The notes under the pieces are model-generated. The model had not been told where the DNA came from. It worked only from the letters and a program-made list of their open reading frames with translations, and ran no database searches. A program made the position numbers and the translations under genes. A DNA stretch of 64,000 bases. Source: Fonsecaea monophora (lineage: Eukaryota > Ascomycota > Eurotiomycetes > Chaetothyriales > Herpotrichiellaceae). Positions 49,070 through 60,982 of this stretch are shown piece by piece. The DNA is taken from positions 98,632-162,631 of the forward strand of contig NW_019174006.1 of NCBI RefSeq assembly GCF_001642475.1, read 5' to 3'. Position 1 is the first letter of the stretch. Each line of letters starts with the position of its first letter.

Positions 49070-51814
49070 ATGGACACGGAAACAGAATGGCCACAACATC
49101 TCTCGTCGACTTCAGGCGCAAAGCGTCGATCTCGGGTTCAATCAGCTTGCCAAAGATGTCGCCGACAGAAACTCAAGGTGAGTCAGCCCTGCGCCATCCA
49201 CCATGCATACATGTTGACGTCGATGCGCAGTGTGATCAAGAGCGACCTTGTTCATTGTGCCTGAGGTCCGAGGTTCCGTGTATCTCGGAGTCCAGACCAA
49301 GGTTAGTCGTCGCCCTTGTCGCTCTACGAGCAGTCCAACGAGATCATCTTGTCGTGAGCTGAGGAAGAATTACTCCAAGTTAGGCGCAAGAAGTCAAGGC
49401 TCCATTCCCCTGAACCAGATACTGGCCAGAGCGAGAACCAGAATGGAATTGTCCCTCCAGGTCTACATCACGCCACGAGTTCCTCCCCGCAACCACGATA
49501 CAGCCATGGAGACGATCGAGAAACCAGTTCCACTCCTGGCCAGCAAACGAATAGTCCAGCGAAGGTCAAGGGACCCGTCAGTCTCGATCGACTCTCGGCG
49601 ACAGATCCTGAAGCCTACAACCAGAGGATCTCATCGGCGGGATTGACACAGGAGGTCAGTCTGCCGGAATATGTGTTGATCGTGTCACTGATAGGCAGCC
49701 CAGATCATTGACAACTTCAGCCCCGAGATTGTCCTTGAGAGCTCCACCTCCGCCCTCCCTGGGGGCTTGGGGGGTTCTCAGGGGGTGTTCGGAACATCTC
49801 AGGACGATATCACGATGGAACAGCTGCTCGGCCTCGAATTACCTTCCAAACGCGTGACAGACTATTTCCTAAACACCTATCTCGATGCTGTACATTGGTT
49901 TATGATGCTTTTCCACGAGCCAACATTTCGATCGTCATATGAGAGACTGATGGCGACAAGGAGATTTTCGCGGTCTAGGTCAAATCAGGTCATCTTCATA
50001 CTTCTGGTACTATCCATGGGCGCACATTACGCCTCGGAGGACGACGTCCGACAGAGGTTCCCTACCTTCCAGTTGCAGACGTTTCGAAAGCTATCTCTCA
50101 AAAAGGTCGAAGACAGCATGCATGCCTTATACGATGCAGCGGATCTCGAGTCTGTCCAAGTGTGTGTTCTTCTTGGGTCATATTACGTCTATTACGGCCA
50201 CCCCAACCTTGCATTTGTTGTTCTAGGAGCTGGACTCAGATGCGCCCAACTTATGCTGCTGCACAGAGAATCAGCATGGCGAGGCTTGTCAGAGATTGCG
50301 AAAGAAGAGCGCAGACGAGTCTTTTGGGCTCTTTTTATCTTCGACCGGTAAGTAGAGGAGCTGACCATTCCGCATTTCTTCTGATTCGGACTGTAGGTTT
50401 GCGGCAACAATGTTTGGTCGGCCATGTGGCCTTTCCATGGACGAAATCGACATCAAAATCCCCGAGAATATCGGCGACACCACCGTGCAGCATCCCTCCT
50501 TTCGCTCCACTGCGACCATGCCGGACGGGACCGTGGAACCAGTCACGACATTTGCCTACTTGAAGTACAAGATCAAGTTGTATCAGATATCTTCGCCTAT
50601 TATTGGTGACTTATACTTCCATCGAAGTCGGAGTGTATCCGAGTTGGCACTCAAGGTCTATCGCATTGACAAGGAGCTGTCCGACTTCTTCAGCTCACTG
50701 CCACCGGAGCTGAAGTTGGAGGATCTGTGTCGAAACCCTGCGGAACCTGTAACAGCAAATTCCAGGCCCTTTATACTACAAGCTTTGGCTCTTCAGATTG
50801 CGTACGATAATGTACAGATACTTCTACACCGCCCTTTACTCTCACAAGATCTGCGAAACTTCAAGACAGACGCTGGAACAGCTGGGTCCCAGAGTTCGAC
50901 GTACTCCTCTGGACAGATCGACTTTGCCAATGACAACAAGCTGTCACATCGACATGTACATGAAATCCTACTGGCAAGTCGAGATAAATGTTGGGAATCC
51001 GCCATCAGATCTTCTAAACTGGGCGACTACCGCCAATGTTTGGTCTCTGCACGGGAAAGCCACGCCGCAGCATTTCTCGGGATCAATCTTTTCACAGCGG
51101 GCATGGTCCTTTGCATCGTAGCTCTCTCACGGCCTCTGTCCTCGGAGGCGCAAATGGCTAAACAGGCCGTTGCTCGGATCATGTCCCTCTCACGGTTCTT
51201 GTCTGACAGAGCCCTCCTCTCGGCGCAAACATCAAAGATTTTGAAGGATCTTATTCGACTCATTGGGGAGAAAGAGATCAAAGCGATGCTGTCGGAATCG
51301 GACAACTCCCAAAATATGGCCTCCTTATCAGGGACAAAAGTCAGGGATGCGGTAGGCTCCTCTGCTGCCACGCCTGGTCCTGCTTTTGGCGATCCGCAGT
51401 ATTCTGAGGACGTGACGGCAAATCCCACCACGACAAGGACAGAGGACGAATCTGTTCCTTTTACAATGAACCAAGTCCAGACCTCCATCGGCGACTTTGA
51501 CTTCTCGGGCTTCGAGAATATAGATTTCAACAATGGTCTACTGATTATGCAGCAAGGTAAGAACCATCGTTCAGGTCCTTCTGTCGTGTGTCTTTTGTAG
51601 CTAACAGATGTTGACAGCGATGTTCCCGGAGGTGTCTGAGACAGATATGGAGAGGTCAAATGGTGATGGAATCAACCAGAACGTGGCTCCATACGGCGCC
51701 GACAATTCCTATGTCAACCAAACAGGCGGCAGCGACATGGGGCTGTTGGGTCCTGATCTCAGCGTGGTGAATACCGTTGGGCAAACCTGGCTCTGGGATT
51801 CTGCTACATGGTGA
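49070..51814 (+). CDS. Zn2Cys6 transcription factor with fungal-specific TF domain, 819 aa
   Basis: Six exons by splice-motif reconstruction: 49070-49177, 49231-49301, 49384-49654, 49695-50347, 50397-51556 and 51618-51814, continuous in frame. The first intron splits the zinc cluster, which reads C27-x2-C30-x6-C37-x5-C43-x2-C46-x6-C53 (ACQRCRRQKLK, then CDQERPCSLCLRSEVPC). Exons 4 and 5 form the fungal-specific transcription-factor domain: TDYFLNTYLDAVHWFMMLFH, a VLLGSYYVYYGHPNLAFVVLG stretch, then RRVFWALFIFDR and FAATMFGRPCGLSMDEID, the usual conserved pair of blocks. The C-terminus is acidic and polar, as in an activation domain. Target genes cannot be named. The 40-nt intron 49655-49694 is unusually short. 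Confidence 0.87.
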
Positions 51815-52257
51815 TCGATTTATAGCCACGGGCACAGTTTTTCGTCCTGGTCGGCCTGAAAAGAGAGTTGAGTGCTTCAAGTAAATCAAGACGAAATGTA
51901 AAGTGCCTTGATGGGGCAGGACCGAAATGAGTGGAGAGTCCCGCATATTGCAGTACCTCATATGGACCCCAGGCCACATTCCACAAAAGTCGTATTTTAC
52001 CTTCTGTATGTAGACGAATCTGATTACTTGGTTCGGGCGTTCTCAAAAGCGTTGAGCCTTGCCAATACCACAAGGCTGTGCTCGTTCGGGAAACCTTCCC
52101 TCTGACAAAGTGGTGTCTAAACATTTCAGAAAAGTTTTGTGGTTTGGGGAGAAAGTTGCTGAGATCTCCAAAGCCTTGGAGGTTGTGCTGGGAAAATCTC
52201 TCGTTGGCCTAAGACCACCTCTACTAATACTGCGCGCGACAGAGATACAAACCCAAG
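51815..52257. other. Intergenic between two plus-strand genes
   Basis: 0.4 kb; no supported gene. Holds the TF terminator and the ACL4 promoter. Confidence 0.5.
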
Positions 52258-53661
52258 ATGGCCAAAACCAAGACGAAAGCAGGCTCGAAACAACGAGATA
52301 TCCTCCGCTCAACGACCTCTCCGCTTGTGAAAGGCGTCCCGAAAAAGTCGCAGAAATCGATCGAAGACCTCCTCACCGAGGCTGCCGAACTCCTTGAACA
52401 GGCTCAACCGGAACTTGCGCTGCCGCTTGCCGAAGAGGCCCTGAAGAGACTCGAAGCCGAGCGACAGGAACAGCATGCTCCCAAGGAGGATGAGATCGAG
52501 ATCGACGACCTGTTGTCCTTGGCCGCGCAGGGAATACCCACGCTGCCGTCCGTTCTGACCCTGAACGCCGAAATCCAAGTTGCATTGGGAGATGTGGAGT
52601 CGGCACGACGAAACTTTTTACGCGCGACTCGGATCGACAAAGACGGGGCACTGATATCGGCGGAACCGTGGCTTTGGCTCGCGCAGCTGTGTGAAGAAGG
52701 TGGGGCAGAGAGTATCAGGTACTTTGAGCAGGCGTGCGAGGTGCTCAGGAATGAGATCGAGGTGCTCGAGGAGGCGGTCAACGAGATGGACACCGGGTCG
52801 GACGGGGATGCGGGCGCGAAGAAGGTGCTCGACGAAAAGAAATCGAAGCTGGCAGACGCCCTCTGCGCCATGGCCGAGGTCTACATGACCGATCTGTCGT
52901 GGGAGAACGACGCCGAGTCGCGATGCGAGTCGCTCGTCACCGAAGCCGTGGCGGTGTGCCCGGAGCACCTGAGTGCCGGGGTTCTACAAACACTGGCGAG
53001 CGTGCGAATCAGTCAAGAACGGATAGAGGACGCCAGAACAGCCCTCAAGAGGAGTCTCGACATATGGAACGACACGCCGTCGGCCTCTGTACAAGATCCC
53101 ACAAAGGACGAAGAAGCCAGCGCGGGCGAAGATGGCAGACGGCCCGACTTCGCCACCCGCGTCTCCCTCAGCCGCCTGCTCATGGAGGTGCAACTGGAAC
53201 CCGTCGCCATGACCGTCCTCGAGGGCCTCGTCCGCGAGGACGACCAGAGCGTCGAATGCTGGTACCTCGGCGGATGGTGCCAGGTGCTCATCTCCCAGAA
53301 AGGGGACACCCCCCCCGAAACGAAAGCCAAGTGCCTCGAGACCGCGAAGCAGTGGCTGGACAACTGCCTCCGGCTGTACCGCGTCCAGGGGTACGAGGAC
53401 GAGCGGCTCCGAGAGCACGCGGTCGAGTTGGTTGACGGGTTGAAAAAGGAGTTGGGGCTCGACGGCGAGATGGATGAGGATGACGGGGACTGGGAGGACG
53501 TGGATGACCAGGACGATGAGGAGGAGGTAGAGGAAGATGGAGACCTTGAGATCGAAGCCGATGTCGATGTCGACGCCGAGGACGATGCTGCTCGTCGTCA
53601 TCCTGGAGCGAGTGCCAAAGCCACAACCACAGCCAAGGACGAGGACGTCGAGATGACCTGA
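52258..53661 (+). CDS. ACL4: TPR protein, assembly chaperone of Rpl4 (Acl4-like)
   Basis: 467 aa, intronless, ATG 52258. The start is basic (MAKTKTKAGSKQ), suiting nuclear import. The body is a helical repeat array of TPR type, for example IEDLLTEAAELLEQAQPELA with LPLAEEALKRLEAE, VLTLNAEIQVALGDVESARRNF, and a long ending acidic tail (GEMDEDDGDWEDVDDQDDEE onward) that suits shielding the basic ribosomal protein client. Yeast Acl4 is a TPR chaperone that binds Rpl4 co-translationally and escorts it to the nucleus; the domain order and the SRLLMEVQLEPVAMTVLEGL segment fit. The tail is richer in Asp/Glu than I can compare from memory. Naming by family resemblance rather than a diagnostic motif. 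Confidence 0.78.
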   Translation: MAKTKTKAGSKQRDILRSTTSPLVKGVPKKSQKSIEDLLTEAAELLEQAQPELALPLAEEALKRLEAERQEQHAPKEDEIEIDDLLSLAAQGIPTLPSVLTLNAEIQVALGDVESARRNFLRATRIDKDGALISAEPWLWLAQLCEEGGAESIRYFEQACEVLRNEIEVLEEAVNEMDTGSDGDAGAKKVLDEKKSKLADALCAMAEVYMTDLSWENDAESRCESLVTEAVAVCPEHLSAGVLQTLASVRISQERIEDARTALKRSLDIWNDTPSASVQDPTKDEEASAGEDGRRPDFATRVSLSRLLMEVQLEPVAMTVLEGLVREDDQSVECWYLGGWCQVLISQKGDTPPETKAKCLETAKQWLDNCLRLYRVQGYEDERLREHAVELVDGLKKELGLDGEMDEDDGDWEDVDDQDDEEEVEEDGDLEIEADVDVDAEDDAARRHPGASAKATTTAKDEDVEMT

Positions 53662-54018
53662 TATGATCAGCTAGTAGCTATGAAAATTTGTCCCATCCTC
53701 CCATCCTCCTTGCCGCAGACCTCGTGGGATTTTCATGCTTCGGACATGACAACGACGACCAAAACGGGGGATATAGACACTACAGATCGACTACCAAAAA
53801 TAACTCTCATGCAAATGGCACGACACGACATAGAGGAATGAATAAATACAAAGTGGCAATCGCCTGCCTGCTGTCATGGTCGAACAGTGCAAAGCTGTAT
53901 TCTGTCTATTACACTAATGAATGATTAAGCCGCTTTCTCTGCCTTGATCCGATGACCGACTGCTACCTACCATCGTCCCGAGTCTAGTCGATGGCGTACC
54001 TCGTATATACATCATACA
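53662..54018. other. Intergenic between convergent genes
   Basis: 0.36 kb with both 3' ends. Nothing else seen. Confidence 0.5.
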
Positions 54019-54978
54019 TCATAAAGGACCATCTCGAAAAACCCGGGCAAAGGTCTCTCGTGGCGTCTCCGGCTTCCAGTCAAAGAGCTCATGATCCAAC
54101 TCACCCACACCGTCCGCGACACCATATCCGCTGGCCAACAAGGGCTTGATGCTATACATCATCTCGGACACGTCGTCTTCGTCCACCCTGGCTTGTTCTT
54201 CGAGTTCCTTGGCCTCAGAGACGTCCATCCAGGTGATTTGGTACTTGACCCCTCTGACCTGCTCCAGTTCGCCGATCAAGTCTTCGATCTTGCCCGTCCA
54301 CCCTTGTATCCGCAGTGTGCGACCTGGAACCCCTTCAAAGGGAATCCGTAGTGAATCAATGGTATACCGTGCGATATCGGGGATGCTTGTGACACCGATC
54401 CTGTTCCCAGGCTGCCCATACACTCGTGCCGTGAGTTTCTGATGGTCAAATCCATAGAACTCATCGAGCGCCCATTCTGTGAAGATGCCAGTGACCATGA
54501 GGGTGTATTGAAAACCGGGCGCTTGAGCGGCTTTAGCACGCAGATAGGCCCTGACGGCATGTTTGTCGCGGAAATAGCGCAGGGCTTGGATCTGTCGTTG
54601 TGCAATGTCGCTGTTCCATTCCGAGGCATACCAGTGCTTTACGCCCGCAGAGATGGCAGCATCAACCATGGCAGGTTGCAGGATCATCAGAGCGTTACCG
54701 ACTGCCGAAACGACGTGTGTAAAGCCTGCGCGAAAGAGTCAAAATGCATTCGTGTGAGAGACGACTGGATTGCTGGCCTGCGAACCTTGATATGATGCTG
54801 CTTCGTAGAATGAACCAACCACAACTTCCACGCCGGATTCGCTGAATTTGCTGGCTCTTTCAGGCGTCGCAAGAATGGCAATGCGCTTGAACTGATGCCT
54901 CTGACGGATAAGCTCATCCAGGAGAGGTTTTCCAAGAGCGCCACTTGCGCCGATCAAGAGGACTGAGATATCTGCCAT
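54019..54978 (-). CDS. NmrA-like NAD(P)-binding oxidoreductase
   Basis: Two exons, 54786-54978 and 54019-54725, with a 60-nt intron; 299 aa. The N-terminal Rossmann fold has the glycine-rich loop LLIGASGALGKPLL and then ILATPERASKFSESGVEVVV, which places an NAD(P)-binding site like that of isoflavone-reductase and NmrA-type proteins. Exon 2 begins with GFTHVVSAVGNA, the strand-4 loop, and continues VDAAISAGVKHWYASEWNSD and YTLMVTGIFTEWALDEFYGF, as in the family. The catalytic lysine of isoflavone reductases is not obvious, so it may be a sensor or a reductase of unknown substrate. No targeting signal. ATG 54976-54978 is supported by the GASGALG motif lying at the expected distance. Confidence 0.85.
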
Positions 54979-55652
54979 GTTTGGCTTTGGTATGACAGCA
55001 GACGAGGAGTTAATAGTCTTGATATCCTCAGCTTGAACTGAAAAAGGGACCTGGTGGAATGTCCTCGAGAAGGGCAGCTATTTGAACTTTTCATGGCTCC
55101 CACGGGAGGTTTGAGGCAGTAGATATTAATCTCAAAAGTCAAAGCCGCCTCACGACGATTTGGTCATGCGAAAATAGCATTGGCCTCTTGTATGCTGAGT
55201 GATACAGGTGCGCGACTTGTGGCTGTATTTCGACCTGTTTTGGCGACGATTGGACCCGAGTCACGTGTCTTTCCCGATTCGGACATTGGTATATCGAATG
55301 ACGGCATTGTTTGGAGGCCGTTCCAGACAGCAGGATGACTAATATCTTGTAGGAGCCGCTCAGCATTCAGGACCGATTGAGATAGAAGCTTGTCGCATGG
55401 TCATCCATCGCGGCGTCGAGTTCCACTGGAGCCACTCATCGTACCAAGGACTCGGGCACAAAGAATGTTGGAGGAATTGATAGATCGCTCCGTCACCAGT
55501 GGCGTTGACATCCTCAGAGAAATCTAAATCCAAATGGTGAAACATAACGTCTTCTTCAGAGAGCATAATCGCATCTGCAGCAGATACGTCCAGGCCTAGC
55601 CGAATAAGCAGCCATCTCGGATAGGACGAAACTCATCGAGTAGCTTGGTCGA
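54979..55652. other. Intergenic
   Basis: 0.67 kb between two minus-strand genes. A 68-codon frame at 55360-55566 has no recognisable content. Nothing else. Confidence 0.45.
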
Positions 55653-56770
55653 TCAGTCTTCTTGCCACGCACTCTTTTTCACCACCTCTTGAGATCTAGA
55701 GTTTCCGATGCCCACCTTGACCTTCGACCAGTCACGTTGCATGAGGTGATCGCCTTCTTTGGCGTCCCTTCTGTTCTTCTCCAGATAGAAACGGCCGCCT
55801 TCATAGCAACCCAAGTATAGACCGCTACCAAGAGATGTCCAAGTAGCTCGGAGGAGCGCACCCCGGAACAGCCCGCGAGTACCCTCGGCCTTGAGAATTT
55901 CTCTAGCCACGATGAATGCGCTTTTGCGTGACCCTTGAACGCCTGCCATAAGGAATTTGGAGGTCTTGCCTTTGGATTCCATCCTCGGGACATCATCTCC
56001 GGATCCTGCAGCGAGCATGATTCTGGTCTTGACGACGTCGATCGGAGTTGTGATCCACGCAGCTCCGCTTCCGGCAATAGCGGCACTCATCGCAGTGATT
56101 CGCGCGCGCTCAGCTATTCCCTCGACAGGTCTCCCGCCATTTCGATCCTTCCGCCGTTGCATAAAATATCCTTTCAGATACTCAAAGGTAGGAAATTGTA
56201 GTGCGGTGAATGGCAGATTTCTGGCGGCCAGCGCGGTATACCCCCTCCATAGTCTTGAAGGATTGTTTCTGAAATGCTTGAAGACTTCCCAGGAGGTCGA
56301 TGTTCTCTTCCCTCGAGCACTAAGCATCTGAGCGTTTTGCTTGAGGACCTCCGCCGGGGTGAGGATGGCGCAGCTGACAAGCTCGGCACCACCACTCGCT
56401 GCAGCATGGATAGCAGGCTGGGGAAGGAATATCGTGGAGTTCGGAGGCACTGCTTCCGAGATACCGAACTTCAAAGCTTCATAGGTTGTGAAGAATGCGC
56501 CAGACGAAGGAATGGTGATGAGGATGACGGAACCGACGCCTTGGTAGAGACCGCGGAATAGAGAAGGCTTCGTCTTGCCACTGGCATCTTTGTATAACTG
56601 TTCATAGTGTTGCGATTGAAGACGTGTCTTGAGAGTGTCGAGAGGATAGACAAGCAGATCGACAGTGAACGCAGCAAATGCACCAGCCTATGCAGTATGT
56701 TAGACAAAGGAAGAGAGCTGGAACTGCAGTCACTCACAAACCAGATGTCGGAATTGGTGTTATTAGACAT
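55653..56770 (-). CDS. PET8: Mitochondrial S-adenosylmethionine carrier (Pet8-type)
   Basis: Imports SAM into the mitochondrial matrix for methylation of RNA, protein and coenzyme Q and for lipoate and biotin synthesis. Two exons, 56738-56770 (11 codons) and 55653-56687, with a 50-nt intron; 355 aa. The carrier-family architecture is complete: three repeats with the signature PxDxxK or a variant, YPLDTLKTR, LTPAEVLKQN and TTPIDVVKTR. The segments AGAFAAFTVDLLVYPLD, FRGLYQGVGSVILITIPSS and AELVSCAILTPAEVLKQNAQ are the ones I associate with the SAM subfamily (Pet8/Sam5), but carriers resemble one another, so substrate choice is inferred. The C-terminus is longer than usual and polar. The gene is divergent from eIF3h. 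Confidence 0.87.
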
Positions 56771-57257
56771 GGAATACAAGCACAAGCACACAAGACAGAA
56801 AGAGATCTATATACTCCGTCAAAGATTAGGGAAGAGAAGGTGAACTGGACGATTGGCCAAATTAATTTACTTGGTGGACATCCATAAATTATTTGGAGAG
56901 ACCGTCATTGATCACTTGCCTCCGCAGAGCACGCTCCGACACAAGGCTGTGACTCAGCCTTGTCACTCTAGTTGAGCATCGGGTGCCCGCCATCACAACC
57001 AAGTATTACTTGTTCCAACTAGCCTGTTGGCACTACTTAGAACTCCAGCATCAATCGACTCTGTTATATAGTATTAATTTTGCCAAAGAAGACTCCAGCG
57101 CACAGACACAAAAATGAGCCCGCATTCCACGTGACTCGGCACACTTTCCTTGTCTATCACCACCACCGCCAAAATGTCCCTCCGCACAAAGACGGTGCCA
57201 ACGGTGAGGATGGGTAGAACTTATCTCACAACCACCAACACAACACTGCCAGCAGTC
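56771..57257. promoter_or_regulatory. Bidirectional promoter region, SAM carrier / eIF3h
   Basis: 487 nt between divergent starts. Contains a second ATG in frame with eIF3h at 57174. Confidence 0.45.
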
Positions 57258-58555
57258 ATGGCGTCCGTTCTGGAGTACGTTCCCTGATGGCTTCGTCAAT
57301 GTTCAGATCACTGACAATCATGCAGAAAAGAGACGCAGGTGAAGGCGGTCCAGCTTGAGGCGCTGGTAAGTGCAATTCTTTTCATTCGCTCCTCACAAAG
57401 TAGTGACGAGATGAAAAGGTCGTCATGAAAGTGATCAAACACTGCGCCAGTCGCTTCCCCACCATCGCAACTGGCTTCCTCGTCGGCATGGACAACAGCA
57501 GTGGCACTCTCGAAGTGACCAACTCTTTCCCCTTTCCCGTCGTCGATCTGCCGCCAGAGGCGCAATTCGACAACCAGACTCAACACTTCAACGCTGCTGC
57601 CTCCGCTCCTCGCGCAAAGGCCAACACTGCCTACCAAGCCGAGATGATCCGTATGCTACGTGAGGTCAATGTTGACGCGAACAATGTCGGGTGGTACACG
57701 AGCGCAAATTTAGGCAATTTCGTCAACGCGAACTTCATTGAGAATCAATATCACTACCAGAAAGAGTTGAATGAGAAGACCGTGGCACTGGTACATGATG
57801 TCAGTCGCAGCTCTCAAGGAATCCTGAGCATTCGCGCCTACCGACTGTCACCACAATTCATGACGGCGTACAAGGAGAACAAATTCACCACTGACAAGTA
57901 ATACCCCACCCTCGCTGCTAATTGAGAACCCTGGTGCTAACGATTAATGGACAGTCTTCTCAAGTCTGGTCTCAAATACTCAGATATCCTCGTCGAAGTC
58001 CCTGTTACTGTCCACAACTCGCATCTTGTCAATACCTTTCTCCACCAAGTGCCCCGCATGTTGGCCTCGGGCGTCCTGAAACCTCCCAGCTCTGTTGACG
58101 AGATTGAGAATAATCCCGTTGTCAAGAACGACACCCTGGCACCATCCTTCGATTCACTATCAATCTCTATTGACCCTTACCTCTCTCAAACCTGCGACAA
58201 CCTTCTTGACAGTATCGAGACCCACCATGTTGAAGCCAACAATTTCTCTTACTATTCCCGCGCTCTGGCCCGCGAGCAGGCTAAGATCCAGCAGTGGCAG
58301 CAGAAGCGTAAGGCAGAGAATGCGGCGAGGGCACTATCGAAGCAGCCACCGTTGCCAGAGGATGAGTGGCAGAAATTGTTCAAGTTGCCTACCGAGCCGA
58401 GCCGCTTGGAAAGCATGTTGAATAGTCGGCAGGTTGAGCAGTACGCCAGACAGGTCGATGGCTTTGTTGCAGGTACCACAGGGAAGATGTTTGCTGTCAG
58501 AGGAAATCTGTTGCCTGGCGACGGTACCGAAAACAGCTCACCGCGGAACGAATAA
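57258..58555 (+). CDS. Translation initiation factor eIF3 subunit h
   Basis: Four exons: 57258-57274, 57326-57365, 57419-57897 and 57955-58555, 378 aa; all introns GT/AG and the frame continuous. The MPN domain is clear: VVMKVIKHCASRFPTIATGF, VGMDNSSGTLEVTNSFPFP, RMLREVNVDANNVGWYTSAN, and a helical C-terminal half with YYSRALAREQAKIQQWQQK. The JAMM metal motif (HxHx10D) is absent: GWYTSAN stands where proteases have GWYHSH, so this is the non-catalytic structural MPN of eIF3h, not a deubiquitinase. By family, eIF3h is a dispensable subunit supporting reinitiation after uORFs, which is of interest because uORFs are present elsewhere in the window. The start at MASVLE matches fungal homologues. 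Confidence 0.93.
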
Positions 58556-60495
58556 ATGGAGTGGAGGGCATGATGCCATCCATATGAACGTCGCACAAGC
58601 CAGCTCTTCGTGATGGTAATGACTGACCACAGGCACGTGGTAACATGGAGAGCACAAAGGATAAGGCTGAGCTGAGAAATTATTCGTTCAGGTCTCGAAC
58701 TGATCAAAGGTCTTTGGACTGGATCATGGACCGGACGAAATGAGACGGATTTGAGCACTGAACTCGACATGAAGTGATATGCTATGAGACCGGAACTGAG
58801 CACAGCCGGCACAGAGTGAAGATGAACCAAAAAAAAATGAACAATGAAATGAGCATATGACACCATGGCCCGGATGTGACGCGGACTTTCTTGACTCTAC
58901 CGCCTTCTGTTGATTCAACCATGCCACGCATTTATTGCGCAGCATGCCAGATTATGGGAGGAACGGTGGTATTATCGGGGGCGTTTTGGTGTCACAACCA
59001 GGCTCGAGGTACTCGGGCGCCATTCTAACTGGTTTGCTGGTGATCACAGAAGGGGCAAAAGTTAGTGCATGTTAACCCAGCCATGCAGCTGGTTTCAGGA
59101 AGATGGAGATTCTATCTGGCGTACGGTAGAAAGTGTCCAGCGTCAAGCCCTGCAGGCTCCATACGGGAGACGAGGAACAGAAGAGACAGCAGACAGCAGA
59201 CACCAATTCAATCGGCCGCGATGGTCACTTTTGTACATTTTTGCTACGAACCTCGCAGTTTAGTATAGGACACATGGTCTACTCTTTCCGGAGAGAAGTT
59301 CTCGACATGAATCTTCCCTTGTGCCGCTGATATATTTAGTCGTATTGACAGCCCGTGGTGCGGATCCTTGCAGGTCTTCTATGTAGTGATGCCGCAGCGT
59401 CCATGATGTATAGATCTTCTACGGGAAATAGAACAAGAACGCAATCACTAGTGGTTGAGCCGGAAATGACTGGAGAGGATATACCTTACCTATGATCGGA
59501 TCGGGCCTTTTCGTCATCCACACAGGCGCAGAGTTTGCTTACACCTCATGTCAGGACTTGTACTCGATTGAACTTGTGCAGACAACTCGCGTCGTAAGAC
59601 GTATGGATTTCGAGACAGAGAACTTGGGGAGCTATTATTTGGTCTACTGCCATTTCTCCTTAGCTCGGCTTTCTCGGTCTGGAGGTACGGTACTACGCCT
59701 GGGCGGGATTGCTCAGCTCTTCGCCCGGGAGTTCGAGGGTGGCTCCGTACGTACTTACTCTAGGTCGATTCGCGCAGGGATCTGTCTACATATCTAGTCA
59801 CTGGGGAATTACGCCAGGGTGTCGTACAAGAAGTAGCGGGAAAAGGAAAGGGCGAGCATCGACACGGCAAGACAGCAAGAGAGCCGGGGGAAACAGTGGC
59901 AGACAAGGGCGTCGGGTAGCTAAGGAAGGGTAAAGGCAGAAGAGATGCAGTCATCTCACAATACTCAGAGGTGCTGGTCAAGCAGGTTGTGTTTTGACAG
60001 AGAAAAGGTGAAAAGGATGGATATGTCCGAGAGAAGTAGCATAAACTCCCAATACATCAATATGAAACCACCACCAACATAAGACAGAACAACAAACGCC
60101 AAACATCGTTCATTGCAGAAAGCAGAGAAACCTCGCCGCTTTGCATGTCCCTGAAGCACCTTGCCAGCAACAACCCGTTCGGTGGACTTGTGCTAGTGCC
60201 GCTCAGGGAAAAAGGACTTCTATTGACCCAGATGTATCAACAAAACAGAAAACCCCTCCCCATACATGTTGACAAACTCGGCGTAGGTCCAGGGAGAGCG
60301 TGCCGTAGTAAGGCCGGGGAAGCGGGTCGTGTCTTGAGCCATTCAACCTGTTTGTAGGCGCCATGTGATTGTTGAACCCCTCTCTAAATCAGTAGCCAAA
60401 CCTTGATAGCAGGGCAAGCAGAATGTTTCTGCCTGTGTTCAAACCAGGCGACGAGGTGAAACCGTGTCGACTTCCAAGGTCCCAACCATTCTGGC
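58556..60495. other. 1.9 kb gene-free region
   Basis: Between eIF3h and the lipidated-protein gene, which converge. Open frames are short, and no set of exons joins into something recognisable. Nothing else is seen. Confidence 0.5.
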
Positions 60496-60982
60496 CTAGT
60501 TCCAATTTCGAGCTTCTGCGCCCTGGTCGGCGTCTCGCGCTCTACGCTCGGCCTCGGAGCCCGAGTTCAGCAGTTGATTCTGGGTCTGCTTTTTCTGCGC
60601 TGATAATTGGGTGGAAAGTTTCCCACCCGTCTTGCTGGCCCTCGCGGCGCGCTCCTGGTGACTTCAGTCAGCTCAAGGTCCTCGCCAGGGTGATAGGCCA
60701 GCATCGAGGCGAAGGCCGCAGAACCACGCTTCTGGCCCTGGAGACACCTCTTAGCTGCGATACAGTAACACTCACCTCTGCTGCTCTGGCAGCAGCACTT
60801 CTGGCATCATCGGCGCTCGAGGCTCCATCTCCACCACCAAGAGGTCGACCAGGAGTGCTGCTTGTGATCTTCTGTGGGACGGGAGCTGTAGTTTGTTTCG
60901 ACTGCGTACTCGCGCCAACCGTACGGCCAGGAGTGGAAAAGTTGTCAGGTTTGTTGGCTGATTTCGAGCACAGATTCCCCAT
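60496..60982 (-). CDS. Small dual-lipidation-type protein, 121 aa
   Basis: Two exons, 60776-60982 and 60496-60654, with a 121-nt intron (GTGAGT...CACCAG) joined in phase; 121 aa. The start reads MGNLCSKSANK: Gly2 plus Ser6 match the N-myristoylation consensus and Cys5 is a candidate palmitoyl site, so membrane anchoring is likely. The middle is Ser/Pro/Thr-rich and disordered (FSTPGRTVG), then DDARSAAARAAEERAARASK, a helical Ala/Arg stretch that continues KTGGKLSTQLSAQKKQTQNQ, and it ends RRARDADQGAEARNWN. It resembles a small protein present in other filamentous fungi as far as I recall, of unknown function; a role at a cytosolic membrane face is inferred from the lipid motif. Without splicing, the last 52 residues are lost. 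Confidence 0.78.

Noticed and set aside
52984..53601. Minus-strand frame of 205 codons, hydrophobic in places
   Set aside because: Antisense of the acidic tail of the Acl4-like gene, which yields hydrophobic codons on the opposite strand.
55360..55566. Minus-strand frame of 68 codons with an acidic start
   Set aside because: Too short, no recognisable content, no splice partners seen.
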